A stretch of DNA of 8,551 nucleotides from Chloroflexota bacterium. GTDB lineage: Bacteria > Chloroflexota > Dehalococcoidia > Plut-88900. The notes beneath the pieces were generated by a model that was given only the letters and a program-made list of their open reading frames with translations, ran no database searches and had not been told where the DNA came from. A program made the translations under genes and the position numbers. Of this stretch, positions 1 to 6,642 are shown one piece after another. The DNA lies in NCBI GenBank assembly GCA_022566235.1, contig JADFJI010000073.1, positions 1 through 8,551 of the forward strand, read 5' to 3'. Each line of letters opens with the position of its first letter. The first letter of the stretch is position 1.

Positions 1-2283
1 ATCCAGGAACTGCTGGGTGGTGGAGGTGCTGCTGCCGTGGTGGGCAACCTTCAGAACTGTGCTGGCCAGGCTTTCGGTGTGCCGGGCCAGGTACCTCTCC
101 CCGAAGGCCTCGATGTCCGCCGGCAGCAGGAAGGTCGCATCGCCATAGGTGATGCGCAGCACCACCGAGTTGTTGTTGGAGTCGGAGGCGGTACCCGTCA
201 GGGGGTCGGGTGGGGGGTGGAGGATGGCAATAAAGGTGCCGTCCTTCAAATCGATGCCGATGCCCGTCTCGGCGTCCAGTGTCTCCGTCCCGTTGCGCTC
301 AAGGGCCTTAGCCCAGGCCAGGAAAGCGGTTTCGCTGCTGGAGCTGGTGCAGTCCGTCCCGCACTGCACTACCATCCCGATATCATACCTTTCCAATAAC
401 CCCATGAGGCCCGACAGATGGTCGGACTCCGGGTGGGTCAGGATCACCAGATCCAGGGACCGCTCCCAGAAAGGAAGCCTCTGCCCCAGTTCCAGGACCA
501 GAGCCCCAGGGTCGGGGCCTCCGTCGATGAGCACCGTCTTCTGGGAAGGGGTCTGAAGGAGAATCGCATCGCCCTGGCCCACGTCCAGAAATGTGACTCG
601 CAACCGGTCCGAGGGCTGGACCAGGGCCACCAACAGGAAGAGGATGGGCGGAATGACCATAAAGGCGACTCCCCATCTCCAGCGATGCAGGACGCCTGTT
701 AGGCCGAGGGCTGCATCGCGTTGGCCTACGGTCATGGCATCTATGTCCGGGCCGGACACGAATCGGGGCCACCTCTTGTAAGCAAGCCATAGGGCGGCTA
801 TAGCCAGGCCATAGTAGGCCCAGGTCAGGGGCGTCGCGGCGGCTCCGAGGTCGACGGAGAGGGCAGGGGCCCAGGAGAAGGCCTCTACCACCCCTACCAT
901 GTATGACAGCCCGGGCCAGGCCAGCCACCCCAGGCCCTGGGCCACCGCCGGGGCGAATGCGCCGAAGAAGGCCACCAACAGCGAGGTAACCAGTATCAGA
1001 GGAAACAGGGGCAGAATGATAATAGTCGCAGGAAGCCCCACCAGGGAGACCATGTGGAAGCTGAAGGCCACCACGGGCAGGGTAGCCAGGATGGCCGCCA
1101 GGGATATAGAGACGACATCGACGAACAGTAAAGCCAGACCAAGGCCTCGCCCCTCAGGCATCCATACCCGGGCCACCAGCCGTCGGCCTCCGGCCTGAAA
1201 CCAGGGGGCCAGCAAGATCAGTCCCGCCATGGCCAGGAAGCTCAGTCGGAAGGAGACCTCCTCCAGTATGCCGGGATCTATCCCCACCATGATGGCGGCC
1301 GCCGCCGCGAGAGCGACCACTCCGCTCCGCTGACGCCCCAGATACACGGCCCACAGGTAGAGACTACCCATGATAGCCGCTCTGACCACTGGCGGGGCCA
1401 GCCCGGTGAGCAGCGCATAGCCCCAGAGGAACATCAGGGGAATCACTATGTATAAGTGCCTTCTTCTGCCCAGCAATGCGATGGCAGCCACACTCACCAG
1501 GCCGGCCAGGACCCCCATATGAATGCCGGAGACGGCGATCAGGTGGGTCGTGCCCGTCTTCGCCAGGTCGTCCCTCAGCTCCGATGGCAGTGTCCCCCTG
1601 AGGCCTAATACCAGGGCCTGGGAGAGGGACGCCTGGGGTTCGGGCAGCGCTTCAGCGAGGCCTCTGGCCATCTCCTCCCTAATCCTATATATGAAAGAGA
1701 GGAGGGGGACGCCCCCACCGGAATCGACAAACGTGGCCCGGGGCCGGAGCATTAGGGAATGGATCCCCTCTCGGGCAAGGTGCTCCCGCCAGTCGAAGTC
1801 ATCGAGCACCGGGGGCTCCTCCAACCTTCCCGTCAGCCGGAGGGTATCGCCATAGCGGAAATATGGAGGCTCCCTGAGGCCGGCCAGCTCGGGGGACGGC
1901 CGGGCCCTGACCAGCACCGCGCCGGACACGTCCTCCCAGGCCTCCCCGGCCCTCAAGCGGGTCACATCGAATCGAAACTGGGTGAGAGCGCCACGGGGCT
2001 CGGGGTAGTCGGCTATGAGGCCCTCCACCTCTACAACGGCCCCTTCGTGATACTGGCTCAGGGTCTCATTGGTCGAGCCGGGGGCCTCTAAGGCGCCGCG
2101 ACCGAAGCCGGCCAGCAAAACGGCCACCAGGACCACGTAGATTGCGTATCGATGCTTCCTGCCCAGCCCGGCCACCAGGGCCAGGGTGCCGGCGGCGATG
2201 AAGAATGGCAGGGCCGCTGGCTCCAATCTGGAGCCTGCGAAAACTCCCAGGACCAGGGCGCCGCTGAGGTAAACGAGTTTCAA
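1..2283 (-). CDS. comEC: ComEC/Rec2 DNA-internalisation channel protein, C-terminus cut by window edge
   Basis: Inner-membrane channel that carries single-stranded DNA into the cytoplasm during natural transformation. 761 codons are readable without a stop. Residues 1-65 are hydrophobic (membrane segments). Residues about 80-200 form a soluble region ending in FDWREHLAREGI (from 163), typical of the family. The Competence domain follows, with GTTHLIAVSGIHMG (244-257) and SFRLSFLAMAGLILL (344-358), then more hydrophobic stretches up to about 560. The C-terminal metallo-beta-lactamase domain shows FLDVGQGD (565-572), THPESDH (616-622, ligands H617, D621, H622) and AHHGSS (747-752). The start is TTG 2283, because the frame has a stop at 2304-2302 and no ATG or GTG near the N-terminus. 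AAGGAG at 2304-2299 is the ribosome site, with rather long spacing (15). The start codon is the least certain part. It lies 36 bases after comEA, so the two are co-transcribed. The remainder of the lactamase domain lies beyond the left edge. Confidence 0.95.
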   Translation of the reverse strand, partial: MKLVYLSGALVLGVFAGSRLEPAALPFFIAAGTLALVAGLGRKHRYAIYVVLVAVLLAGFGRGALEAPGSTNETLSQYHEGAVVEVEGLIADYPEPRGALTQFRFDVTRLRAGEAWEDVSGAVLVRARPSPELAGLREPPYFRYGDTLRLTGRLEEPPVLDDFDWREHLAREGIHSLMLRPRATFVDSGGGVPLLSFIYRIREEMARGLAEALPEPQASLSQALVLGLRGTLPSELRDDLAKTGTTHLIAVSGIHMGVLAGLVSVAAIALLGRRRHLYIVIPLMFLWGYALLTGLAPPVVRAAIMGSLYLWAVYLGRQRSGVVALAAAAAIMVGIDPGILEEVSFRLSFLAMAGLILLAPWFQAGGRRLVARVWMPEGRGLGLALLFVDVVSISLAAILATLPVVAFSFHMVSLVGLPATIIILPLFPLILVTSLLVAFFGAFAPAVAQGLGWLAWPGLSYMVGVVEAFSWAPALSVDLGAAATPLTWAYYGLAIAALWLAYKRWPRFVSGPDIDAMTVGQRDAALGLTGVLHRWRWGVAFMVIPPILFLLVALVQPSDRLRVTFLDVGQGDAILLQTPSQKTVLIDGGPDPGALVLELGQRLPFWERSLDLVILTHPESDHLSGLMGLLERYDIGMVVQCGTDCTSSSSETAFLAWAKALERNGTETLDAETGIGIDLKDGTFIAILHPPPDPLTGTASDSNNNSVVLRITYGDATFLLPADIEAFGERYLARHTESLASTVLKVAHHGSSTSTTQQFLD

Positions 2284-2319
2284 AGCTCTTCGGGATGCTC
2301 CTTATTCGACGGATAGACC

Positions 2320-2853
2320 TCACCTGACTGTGATCAGCTCGCGGATGGCCTCGAAGGTCTCATCTCCAATGCCCTTGACAGCAACGATGTCTTCGATCCG
2401 CTTGAAAGGGCCGTTGCTCTCTCGATATTCGATGATGTCCTGGGCCTTGACAGGGCCGATGCCAGAGAGGGTCTGAAGAAGCTCCGAGGAGGCGCTGTTA
2501 AGGTCTATAAGGGAGGTGGCGACGTCCTCGTCGGTGGCTGTAGCCCCCAGGGCCAGCACCCGTATATGCTGCTCATCGAAGACCCTTGCCGCCAGGTTGA
2601 CGCTGTCGACGTCGGCGAGGTCGGTAAAGCCTCCTGCGGCCTCTATGGCATCGATGATCCGGTCGCCGCCAGGGGGAAGGGTGTAGACCCCGGGGTTCAA
2701 CACCTCGCCGGTGACGTAGGCCACGGGGCCCGCAGGCGTGGTGGAGGTGGGGAGAATGATCTCCAGGGAGCCATCGTCACGGCAAGCAGATGCCAGAATC
2801 GACGTGGAGATGGCGATAGCGATCAGGCAGGATGGGAGGAAGAGAGACCTCAC
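2320..2853 (-). CDS. comEA: ComEA-like competence DNA receptor (SLBB + helix-hairpin-helix), exported
   Basis: Binds double-stranded DNA outside the membrane and hands it to ComEC. 177 residues from GTG 2853. Residues 1-24 are a signal sequence (MRSLFLP, then a hydrophobic run ending LASAC). C24 could be lipidated, although A at -3 is not the best lipobox, so an uncleaved membrane anchor is possible. An SLBB domain lies at about 43-100 (VTGEVLNPGVY, AGGF, NLAAR). The tandem helix-hairpin-helix DNA-binding unit lies at 115-177, with IDLNSAS, GIGPVKA (131-137) and GIGDETF (161-167). The start was chosen because GAAAGG (2867-2862) sits 8 bases before GTG 2853, the signal peptide then begins cleanly, and the promoter at 2896-2924 lies inside the longer frame that begins at ATG 2934. 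It is the first gene of the comEA-comEC operon. Confidence 0.93.
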   Translation of the reverse strand: MRSLFLPSCLIAIAISTSILASACRDDGSLEIILPTSTTPAGPVAYVTGEVLNPGVYTLPPGGDRIIDAIEAAGGFTDLADVDSVNLAARVFDEQHIRVLALGATATDEDVATSLIDLNSASSELLQTLSGIGPVKAQDIIEYRESNGPFKRIEDIVAVKGIGDETFEAIRELITVR

Positions 2854-2895
2854 CAGGCACACCTTTCGATACCCAGGAGAAACGGAGCTAGGCCA

Positions 2896-2924
2896 ACTAT
2901 AGGCACGGGTCGATGGGCTGTCAA
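2896..2924 (-). promoter_or_regulatory. Sigma-70-type promoter of comEA-comEC
   Basis: On the minus strand TTGACA (2924-2919) is separated by exactly 17 bases from TATAGT (2901-2896), six of six and five of six matches to the housekeeping consensus. Transcription would begin near 2889, giving a leader of about 35 bases before GTG 2853. No competence-specific operator is evident, so the sequence suggests basal rather than tightly inducible expression (inference). Confidence 0.72.
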
Positions 2925-2982
2925 ACCGGCGCACTCGTCCAACAGGTCAGTAGAAGCCGTTCGATAAGCTCCTCCACTCTGA

Positions 2983-3013
2983 TTGACCGAGATTAGGGGT
3001 GTGGTAACATAAT
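2983..3013 (+). promoter_or_regulatory. Promoter of the tRNA-Phe/tRNA-Leu pair
   Basis: TTGACC (2983-2988) is followed by the A/T-rich run TAACATAAT (3005-3013). The -10 box is either TAACAT with 16-base spacing or CATAAT with 19-base spacing. A start about 7 bases downstream would fall within a few bases of the mature tRNA-Phe 5' end at 3022. It is back to back with the comEA promoter. Confidence 0.5.
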
Positions 3014-3021
3014 ACACTGCA

Positions 3022-3097
<76 letters not shown>

Positions 3098-3123
3098 GTC
3101 GCCCAATTGATCCAGACGGTCTG

Positions 3124-3210
3124 GCCGAAGTGGCGGAATAGGCAGACGCGACGGTCTCAAAAACCGTTGGGGGAAACCCTGTCCCGGTTCGAGTCCGGGC
3201 TTCGGCACCA
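3124..3210 (+). tRNA. tRNA-Leu (CAA)
   Basis: A class II tRNA with a long variable arm. The acceptor stem GCCGAAG pairs with CTTCGGC (3200-3206). The anticodon stem ACGGT/ACCGT encloses CTCAAAA, anticodon CAA at 3158-3160, which reads UUG. The variable arm is built on GGG/CCC (about 3168-3182) and the T arm is CCCGG-TTCGAGT-CCGGG. CCA is encoded at 3208-3210. It follows tRNA-Phe by 26 bases, so the two probably share one transcript. Confidence 0.97.
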
Positions 3211-3393
3211 CAATTTCGTCGCTAGATGGCGGCTCATCTTCCCCTGCATTCTCCGGCCCATCACACAATTGCCGACCCTCTATCTTGCTTTGTCCTGTTG
3301 GGAGAAGAATTTGAGGCCGCCTCGCTGTAGAGAGGGTGATCAGCAGGCTCAAGGGGCAAAGGGGTCTAAATGGGGCAACCGTTCGTAGACGCC

Positions 3394-3418
3394 TGAAGGT
3401 TCAGCTTCATTGTTTTCT
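3394..3418 (+). terminator. Weak candidate terminator of the tRNA transcript
   Basis: TGAAG (3394-3398) and CTTCA (3405-3409) form a 5-bp stem around a 6-base loop, followed at once by TTGTTTTCT. Orientation fits the tRNA pair. The stem is short and A/T-rich and lies about 185 bases past tRNA-Leu, so this is tentative. Confidence 0.25.
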
Positions 3419-3505
3419 GGTGACGCGAGTCATGCAGGCACAGGTGTTAGAGACCATGTGCAGGTCCTCGGTCAGAGAGGTGCCTGAAAGGGCAGGATTG
3501 ACTTT

Positions 3506-3529
3506 CCGGGGTCTGGCGGATGACCCCGG
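3506..3529 (-). terminator. Hairpin 30 bases past the amidohydrolase cluster, possible terminator
   Basis: CCGGGGTC (3506-3513) and GACCCCGG (3522-3529) are perfect 8-bp inverted repeats around an 8-base loop. It lies about 30 bases downstream of the stop of the minus-strand amidohydrolase, the end of that gene cluster. No T-tract follows on either strand, so it is not a textbook intrinsic terminator. It may instead be a 3' stabilising stem. Confidence 0.4.
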
Positions 3530-3558
3530 CCCTTGGAAGACTCGTTACTCACACCCGG

Positions 3559-4683
3559 TCAATTCAGCCGGAAGCCATAGAGGCGCGCAGCGTTCCCGCA
3601 AACGATCTTTCTCTTGTCTTCCTCCGAAACGTCCTTGAAGGTCCGCTCGATCACTTCCTGAGAATGGGGGAATGTGCCCTCATCGTGGGGGTAGTCGCTG
3701 CCCCACATCAGAGAATCAACCCCCGTGAACTCTCTTGTCATTATTCCGACGATGTCGTCGGCGAAAGTCGAGTAACCCTGGCGCTTGAAGTACTCACTGG
3801 GCAGCAGTTCCAGTTGCGGGACCTCCCACATGTGCCGCCGGTGGTGGTTATCGTCCATCTGTACCAGAAGCCAGGGCAGCCAGCCGATGCCCGCCTCCGC
3901 CAGCACGAACTTAAGACCTGGATGACGCTGGCAGGCCCCGGACGCTATTAGCTGGACCATCGGGTACATGGCAGCGGTCATGCCCAGCACCTGGCCGAGC
4001 TGGTCGACGCCGTTTCGTATTTCGTAAGGTTCCTGGGTAGCGGGCTCTGCGCCCGGGCCCCCGGTGAAGACGTGAAAGGCCACGGGCACGCCCAGATCCT
4101 CAACGGCAGTCCAGAACGGTTCGTAATCGGGCATATTATAAGGCAGCATGGGCATGATTACCGGAAGTGAAAATGACCGGTAGCCGAGTTTAGCCGCCCT
4201 CCTGGCCTCGGCAATGCCATCGTTGATGTCGATCATCGGTATCTGGGCCGAGACGACGAACTTGTCCGGATAACCGCCGAAGATCTCATGATGCCAGTCG
4301 TTGTATAACCGGGCTAACGCTAGCTGATAGCCGGGGTCCGGAGACGAGAACAGCTTGAAAATCGCTTGCGGGTACACGACCTCAGCGGTAACTCCATCCA
4401 CTTCCTGATCGGCCAGCCGGGTTGGTATATGGGTACCACCCGCTCGGTGCTGTACCCTGCCCAACTCCTCGCCATCCCTCCAATAGCGCCGCATATCATC
4501 CTCTGTCAGGGGATGAGGCGCCTCCATTGGCGATGGCCTCTGGCCTTCATATATGAGATAGCGTTTCCCATCGATGAGGCCTTCGTGAGGTGCTCTAGCC
4601 CGATATTCCTCTGGCAAGCGCTGGTATATCTCAGCAGGCTCGTTGCAATGGGAATCCGCCGATATGATGGCCAGGTCCGGCAT
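3559..4683 (-). CDS. Amidohydrolase-2 family TIM-barrel metal-dependent hydrolase, tandem copy 2
   Basis: 374 residues, the usual size for amidohydrolase-related (PF04909, ACMSD-like) proteins, which hydrolyse, hydrate or decarboxylate small carboxylated or aromatic compounds in the cytoplasm. Putative metal and active-site positions are D10 and H12 in ADSHCNEP, H204 in FHVFTGG, E263 in LAEAGIGWLPW and D330 in WGSDYPHDEGTFPHS. The second His of the usual HxH is N14. The C-terminus has the family signature NAARLYGF. ATG 4683 is preceded by AAAGGAG with 7-base spacing, and this site overlaps the TAA of the upstream paralogue (TAAAGGAG), so the pair is translationally linked. It shares LADQE, YNDW, EYFKRQG and GSDYPHDEGTFPHS with that gene and is clearly a tandem duplicate. 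The substrate is unknown. Confidence 0.9.
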   Translation of the reverse strand: MPDLAIISADSHCNEPAEIYQRLPEEYRARAPHEGLIDGKRYLIYEGQRPSPMEAPHPLTEDDMRRYWRDGEELGRVQHRAGGTHIPTRLADQEVDGVTAEVVYPQAIFKLFSSPDPGYQLALARLYNDWHHEIFGGYPDKFVVSAQIPMIDINDGIAEARRAAKLGYRSFSLPVIMPMLPYNMPDYEPFWTAVEDLGVPVAFHVFTGGPGAEPATQEPYEIRNGVDQLGQVLGMTAAMYPMVQLIASGACQRHPGLKFVLAEAGIGWLPWLLVQMDDNHHRRHMWEVPQLELLPSEYFKRQGYSTFADDIVGIMTREFTGVDSLMWGSDYPHDEGTFPHSQEVIERTFKDVSEEDKRKIVCGNAARLYGFRLN

Positions 4684-4695
4684 GCAGGGTCTCCT

Positions 4696-5796
4696 TTAGC
4701 TCATGTGGAAGCGGTAGAGCCGGGCCGCGTTCTCGTACACCACTTTCCTCTTTATCTCCTCGGGGTAGCCCTTGAATATGCGATCGATAACCTCACCGGA
4801 GTGGGGGAAGGTGCCCTCGTCGTGGGGATAATCGCTGCCCCATAGCAGGGCATCGTCGCCGATGTACCCCAGGGTGGTCAGGGCCACAGGATCGTCACCA
4901 AAGGTGACATGGCCCTGACGTTTGAAGTACTCGCTGGGCTTCATATCCAGCTTGGGATTGATCCACATATGTTTTCTCTCGTACTGCTCGTCCAGGGCGT
5001 AGAGGGTCCAGGCAAGCCAGCCACCGCCGCACTCCACTATGATGAACTGGAGGTCGGGGTGGCGCATCGGGACCCCGGAGCTTAGAAGGAGGGCCGTGGG
5101 CTCTATCCCTTCGGCCATGCTGATGATCATGTAGGACAGAAACCCACCGTAGCTCTCCTCGCCAACGTCCTTGGGGAGTTTATCCTCCGTCCCGGTATTG
5201 AAGTGGAGGCTGAATACCATCCCTGCGTCTTCGAGGGCGCTCCACAACGGCTCGTACACCGGATAGCTGTAGGGCTGGTCTTTGATGCCTATGGGGGCGC
5301 TGACGGCCCGGAACCCCATCCCCGAGAGCCTGCTGACCTCCTCCACCGCCGCCGCAACGTCGAGGGTGGGGAGGATGGCGGTAGGAACGAAGCGATCGGG
5401 ATGTGAGCCGAAGAGGTCCATGATCCAGTCGTTGTAGGCCTTGGCCACAGCCATCTGGAATTTGGAATCCGGAGAGCCGAGGTAGGTCAGCAGCGAGTTG
5501 CAATAGAGCACCTCTGCACTTATGTTGTCCCTCTCCTGATCGGCTAGACGCCGAGGGATGTCTGTTCCGCCGCTGGGGTCCTGGCGGAAGTTCCGGTTCA
5601 GATCGTCCTCGTTGATGTTGGCCTCGGCCAGGTCGAACCGCCGGGGCTTTCGGCCCTCGACGATCTCGTATTCTCCACCATCGATAGTCACCATGTGGGG
5701 AAGTCGATGACGATATTCGGCCGGCACCCGTTCCTTAAACAGGGCATCGTTCTCCTGGACGTGGGAGTCCGCCGATATAAACTTCAGGTCCGACAT
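4696..5796 (-). CDS. Amidohydrolase-2 family TIM-barrel metal-dependent hydrolase, tandem copy 1
   Basis: 366 residues from ATG 5796, chosen because AGAAGGAGG lies 5 bases upstream and the protein then begins MSDLKFISADSH, level with its paralogue. An in-frame ATG at 5841 would add 15 residues spanning that ribosome site. Family positions are D10 and H12 (ADSHVQE, with Q14 in place of the second His), H198 (SLHFNTG), E255 (VECGGGWLAW) and D322 (WGSDYPHDEGTFPHS), ending NAARLYRF. It is a cytoplasmic amidohydrolase or decarboxylase-type enzyme of unknown substrate. It is separated by 12 bases from copy 2 downstream and by 93 bases from the SDR upstream, where a weak promoter may sit. Divergence in the 200-240 loop (TEDKLPKDVGEES against PGAEPATQEPYE) suggests the two copies handle different substrates (inference). 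Confidence 0.9.
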   Translation of the reverse strand: MSDLKFISADSHVQENDALFKERVPAEYRHRLPHMVTIDGGEYEIVEGRKPRRFDLAEANINEDDLNRNFRQDPSGGTDIPRRLADQERDNISAEVLYCNSLLTYLGSPDSKFQMAVAKAYNDWIMDLFGSHPDRFVPTAILPTLDVAAAVEEVSRLSGMGFRAVSAPIGIKDQPYSYPVYEPLWSALEDAGMVFSLHFNTGTEDKLPKDVGEESYGGFLSYMIISMAEGIEPTALLLSSGVPMRHPDLQFIIVECGGGWLAWTLYALDEQYERKHMWINPKLDMKPSEYFKRQGHVTFGDDPVALTTLGYIGDDALLWGSDYPHDEGTFPHSGEVIDRIFKGYPEEIKRKVVYENAARLYRFHMS

Positions 5797-5844
5797 GGAG
5801 ACCTCCTTCTGGATCACTCCTCCGTGTGGCTCGGCAATCACGCT

Positions 5845-5872
5845 ATTTTAAACTGTAACGGGTCAGAATTAA
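5845..5872 (-). promoter_or_regulatory. Possible internal promoter of the amidohydrolase pair
   Basis: In the A/T-richer gap between the SDR and amidohydrolase copy 1, TAAAAT (5850-5845) lies 16 bases after TTAATT (5872-5867) on the minus strand. The -10 matches five of six and the -35 is poor. The leader would be about 40 bases. Confidence 0.3.
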
Positions 5873-5882
5873 AGCCAAGGGC

Positions 5883-5897
5883 GGCCCTACTAGGGCC
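5883..5897. repeat. Near-palindrome over the SDR stop codon
   Basis: GGCCCTACTAGGGCC is a 15-base near-perfect palindrome (7-bp arms around a central C, or a 6-bp stem with a 3-base loop). The SDR stop TAG (5892-5890) is at its centre. No T-tract follows. It could be a 3'-end stem, a protein-binding site ahead of the possible promoter at 5845-5872, or chance. Confidence 0.4.
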
Positions 5898-6642
5898 AGG
5901 TCTTACGGAAATCGTTCCTGAGAAGCACGTGCCCGGTGAAGGAGGCGTCCTGCTGGGCCAGCCACAGTGCTGCGGGCAGCACCACCTCCGGCGGGGAGAT
6001 ATCTAGTCCTCTGGGATTGTTGGAGGGGTCCCAGTTTCGGGTCATGTAAGAGATGATCAGGCCCGGGCTGAGGGCGTTGACCGCTATGTTGTAAGGCTTT
6101 AGGTCCTCGGCCAGGTTCTGTGAGAACCGGTCCAGGGCGGCTTTAGAAGGGCCGTAGACCAGGTCCTCGGGCGAGTCCCAAATGGCATTCCGGGAGGCCA
6201 AGTTGATGATGCTGCCCCATCGACGCTCCATCATTCCCGGCACCACGTACTTGCAGGTGATAAAGGGGCCCCGCAGGTTGACCGACATCACCCTGTCGAA
6301 CTCCTCCACGGAGAGGCCGGCCAAAGGCCCGTGGTGGCTGATGCCGGCGTTATTGATAAGCACGTCTATGGGTCCCGCTTCGGCCAGGGTGCGGTCCACC
6401 AAGGACCTGATCTCTGCCTCCACCGTCATATCGCAGGGTATGGCCAGGGCTCTGCCTCCAGCCCCGGTAATCTGGTCTACCGTCTCCTCCAGCGATCCTT
6501 CGAAGACTCCGGCGCCGGGCCTGAGGGTCCGGGCCGTGGCCACCACCGTAGCGCCCTCTCCTGAAAAGCCGATGGCGAGGGCCCGGCCTACGCCCCGGCT
6601 GGCCCCCGTGATCACCACTACCTTATCTTTAAAGATCATCAC
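5890..6642 (-). CDS. Short-chain dehydrogenase/reductase (classical SDR)
   Basis: A cytoplasmic NAD(P)-dependent oxidoreductase that interconverts an alcohol and a ketone, 250 residues as expected for classical SDRs. The Rossmann motif TGASRGVG is at 12-19, D71 is the adenine-contacting Asp, NNAG is at 97-100, and the catalytic tetrad is N122, S150, Y163 and K167 (YGPSK). R16 in the glycine-rich loop and R38 after beta-2 favour NADP(H) over NAD (inference). The region ALSPG (190-194) is standard. The C-terminus (GHVLLRNDFRKTWP) lacks the usual GG-containing cofactor/dimer tail and may shape an unusual active site. GTG 6642 overlaps the TAG of the selenoprotein by one base (TAGTG), and ATG 6639 is the alternative start. 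This tight coupling suggests the two proteins work together. The substrate is unknown. Confidence 0.93.
   Translation of the reverse strand: MMIFKDKVVVITGASRGVGRALAIGFSGEGATVVATARTLRPGAGVFEGSLEETVDQITGAGGRALAIPCDMTVEAEIRSLVDRTLAEAGPIDVLINNAGISHHGPLAGLSVEEFDRVMSVNLRGPFITCKYVVPGMMERRWGSIINLASRNAIWDSPEDLVYGPSKAALDRFSQNLAEDLKPYNIAVNALSPGLIISYMTRNWDPSNNPRGLDISPPEVVLPAALWLAQQDASFTGHVLLRNDFRKTWP

Larger units (their letters stand above)
3211..3558. other. Intergenic region with no convincing gene
   Basis: This gap of 348 bases lies between tRNA-Leu and the convergent 3' end of the amidohydrolase gene. Open frames crossing it on either strand lack recognisable protein character, and several are only tRNA read as protein. 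It holds two small hairpins, described separately. I looked for a tRNA-Sec gene here (because of the selenoprotein gene at 6642-7127) and saw none. Confidence 0.6.

Noticed and set aside
383..928. Minus-strand frame of 181 codons rich in Arg, Pro and Gly
   Set aside because: It lies in another frame of comEC, whose own frame carries FLDVGQGD, THPESDH and AHHGS motifs.
3124..3558. tRNA-Leu 3' end as an integration (att) site
   Set aside because: No integrase, no second copy of the tRNA 3' end and no mobile-element genes are seen in the window.
3336..3638. Plus-strand frame of 100 codons in the gap after the tRNAs
   Set aside because: It has no ribosome site, its basic Arg/Ser-rich composition resembles random GC-rich translation, and it runs antisense into the amidohydrolase 3' end.
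5797..5841. In-frame ATG 5841 as the start of amidohydrolase copy 1
   Set aside because: The excellent AGAAGGAGG site lies inside this extension and directs ATG 5796, which also aligns the N-terminus with the paralogue.
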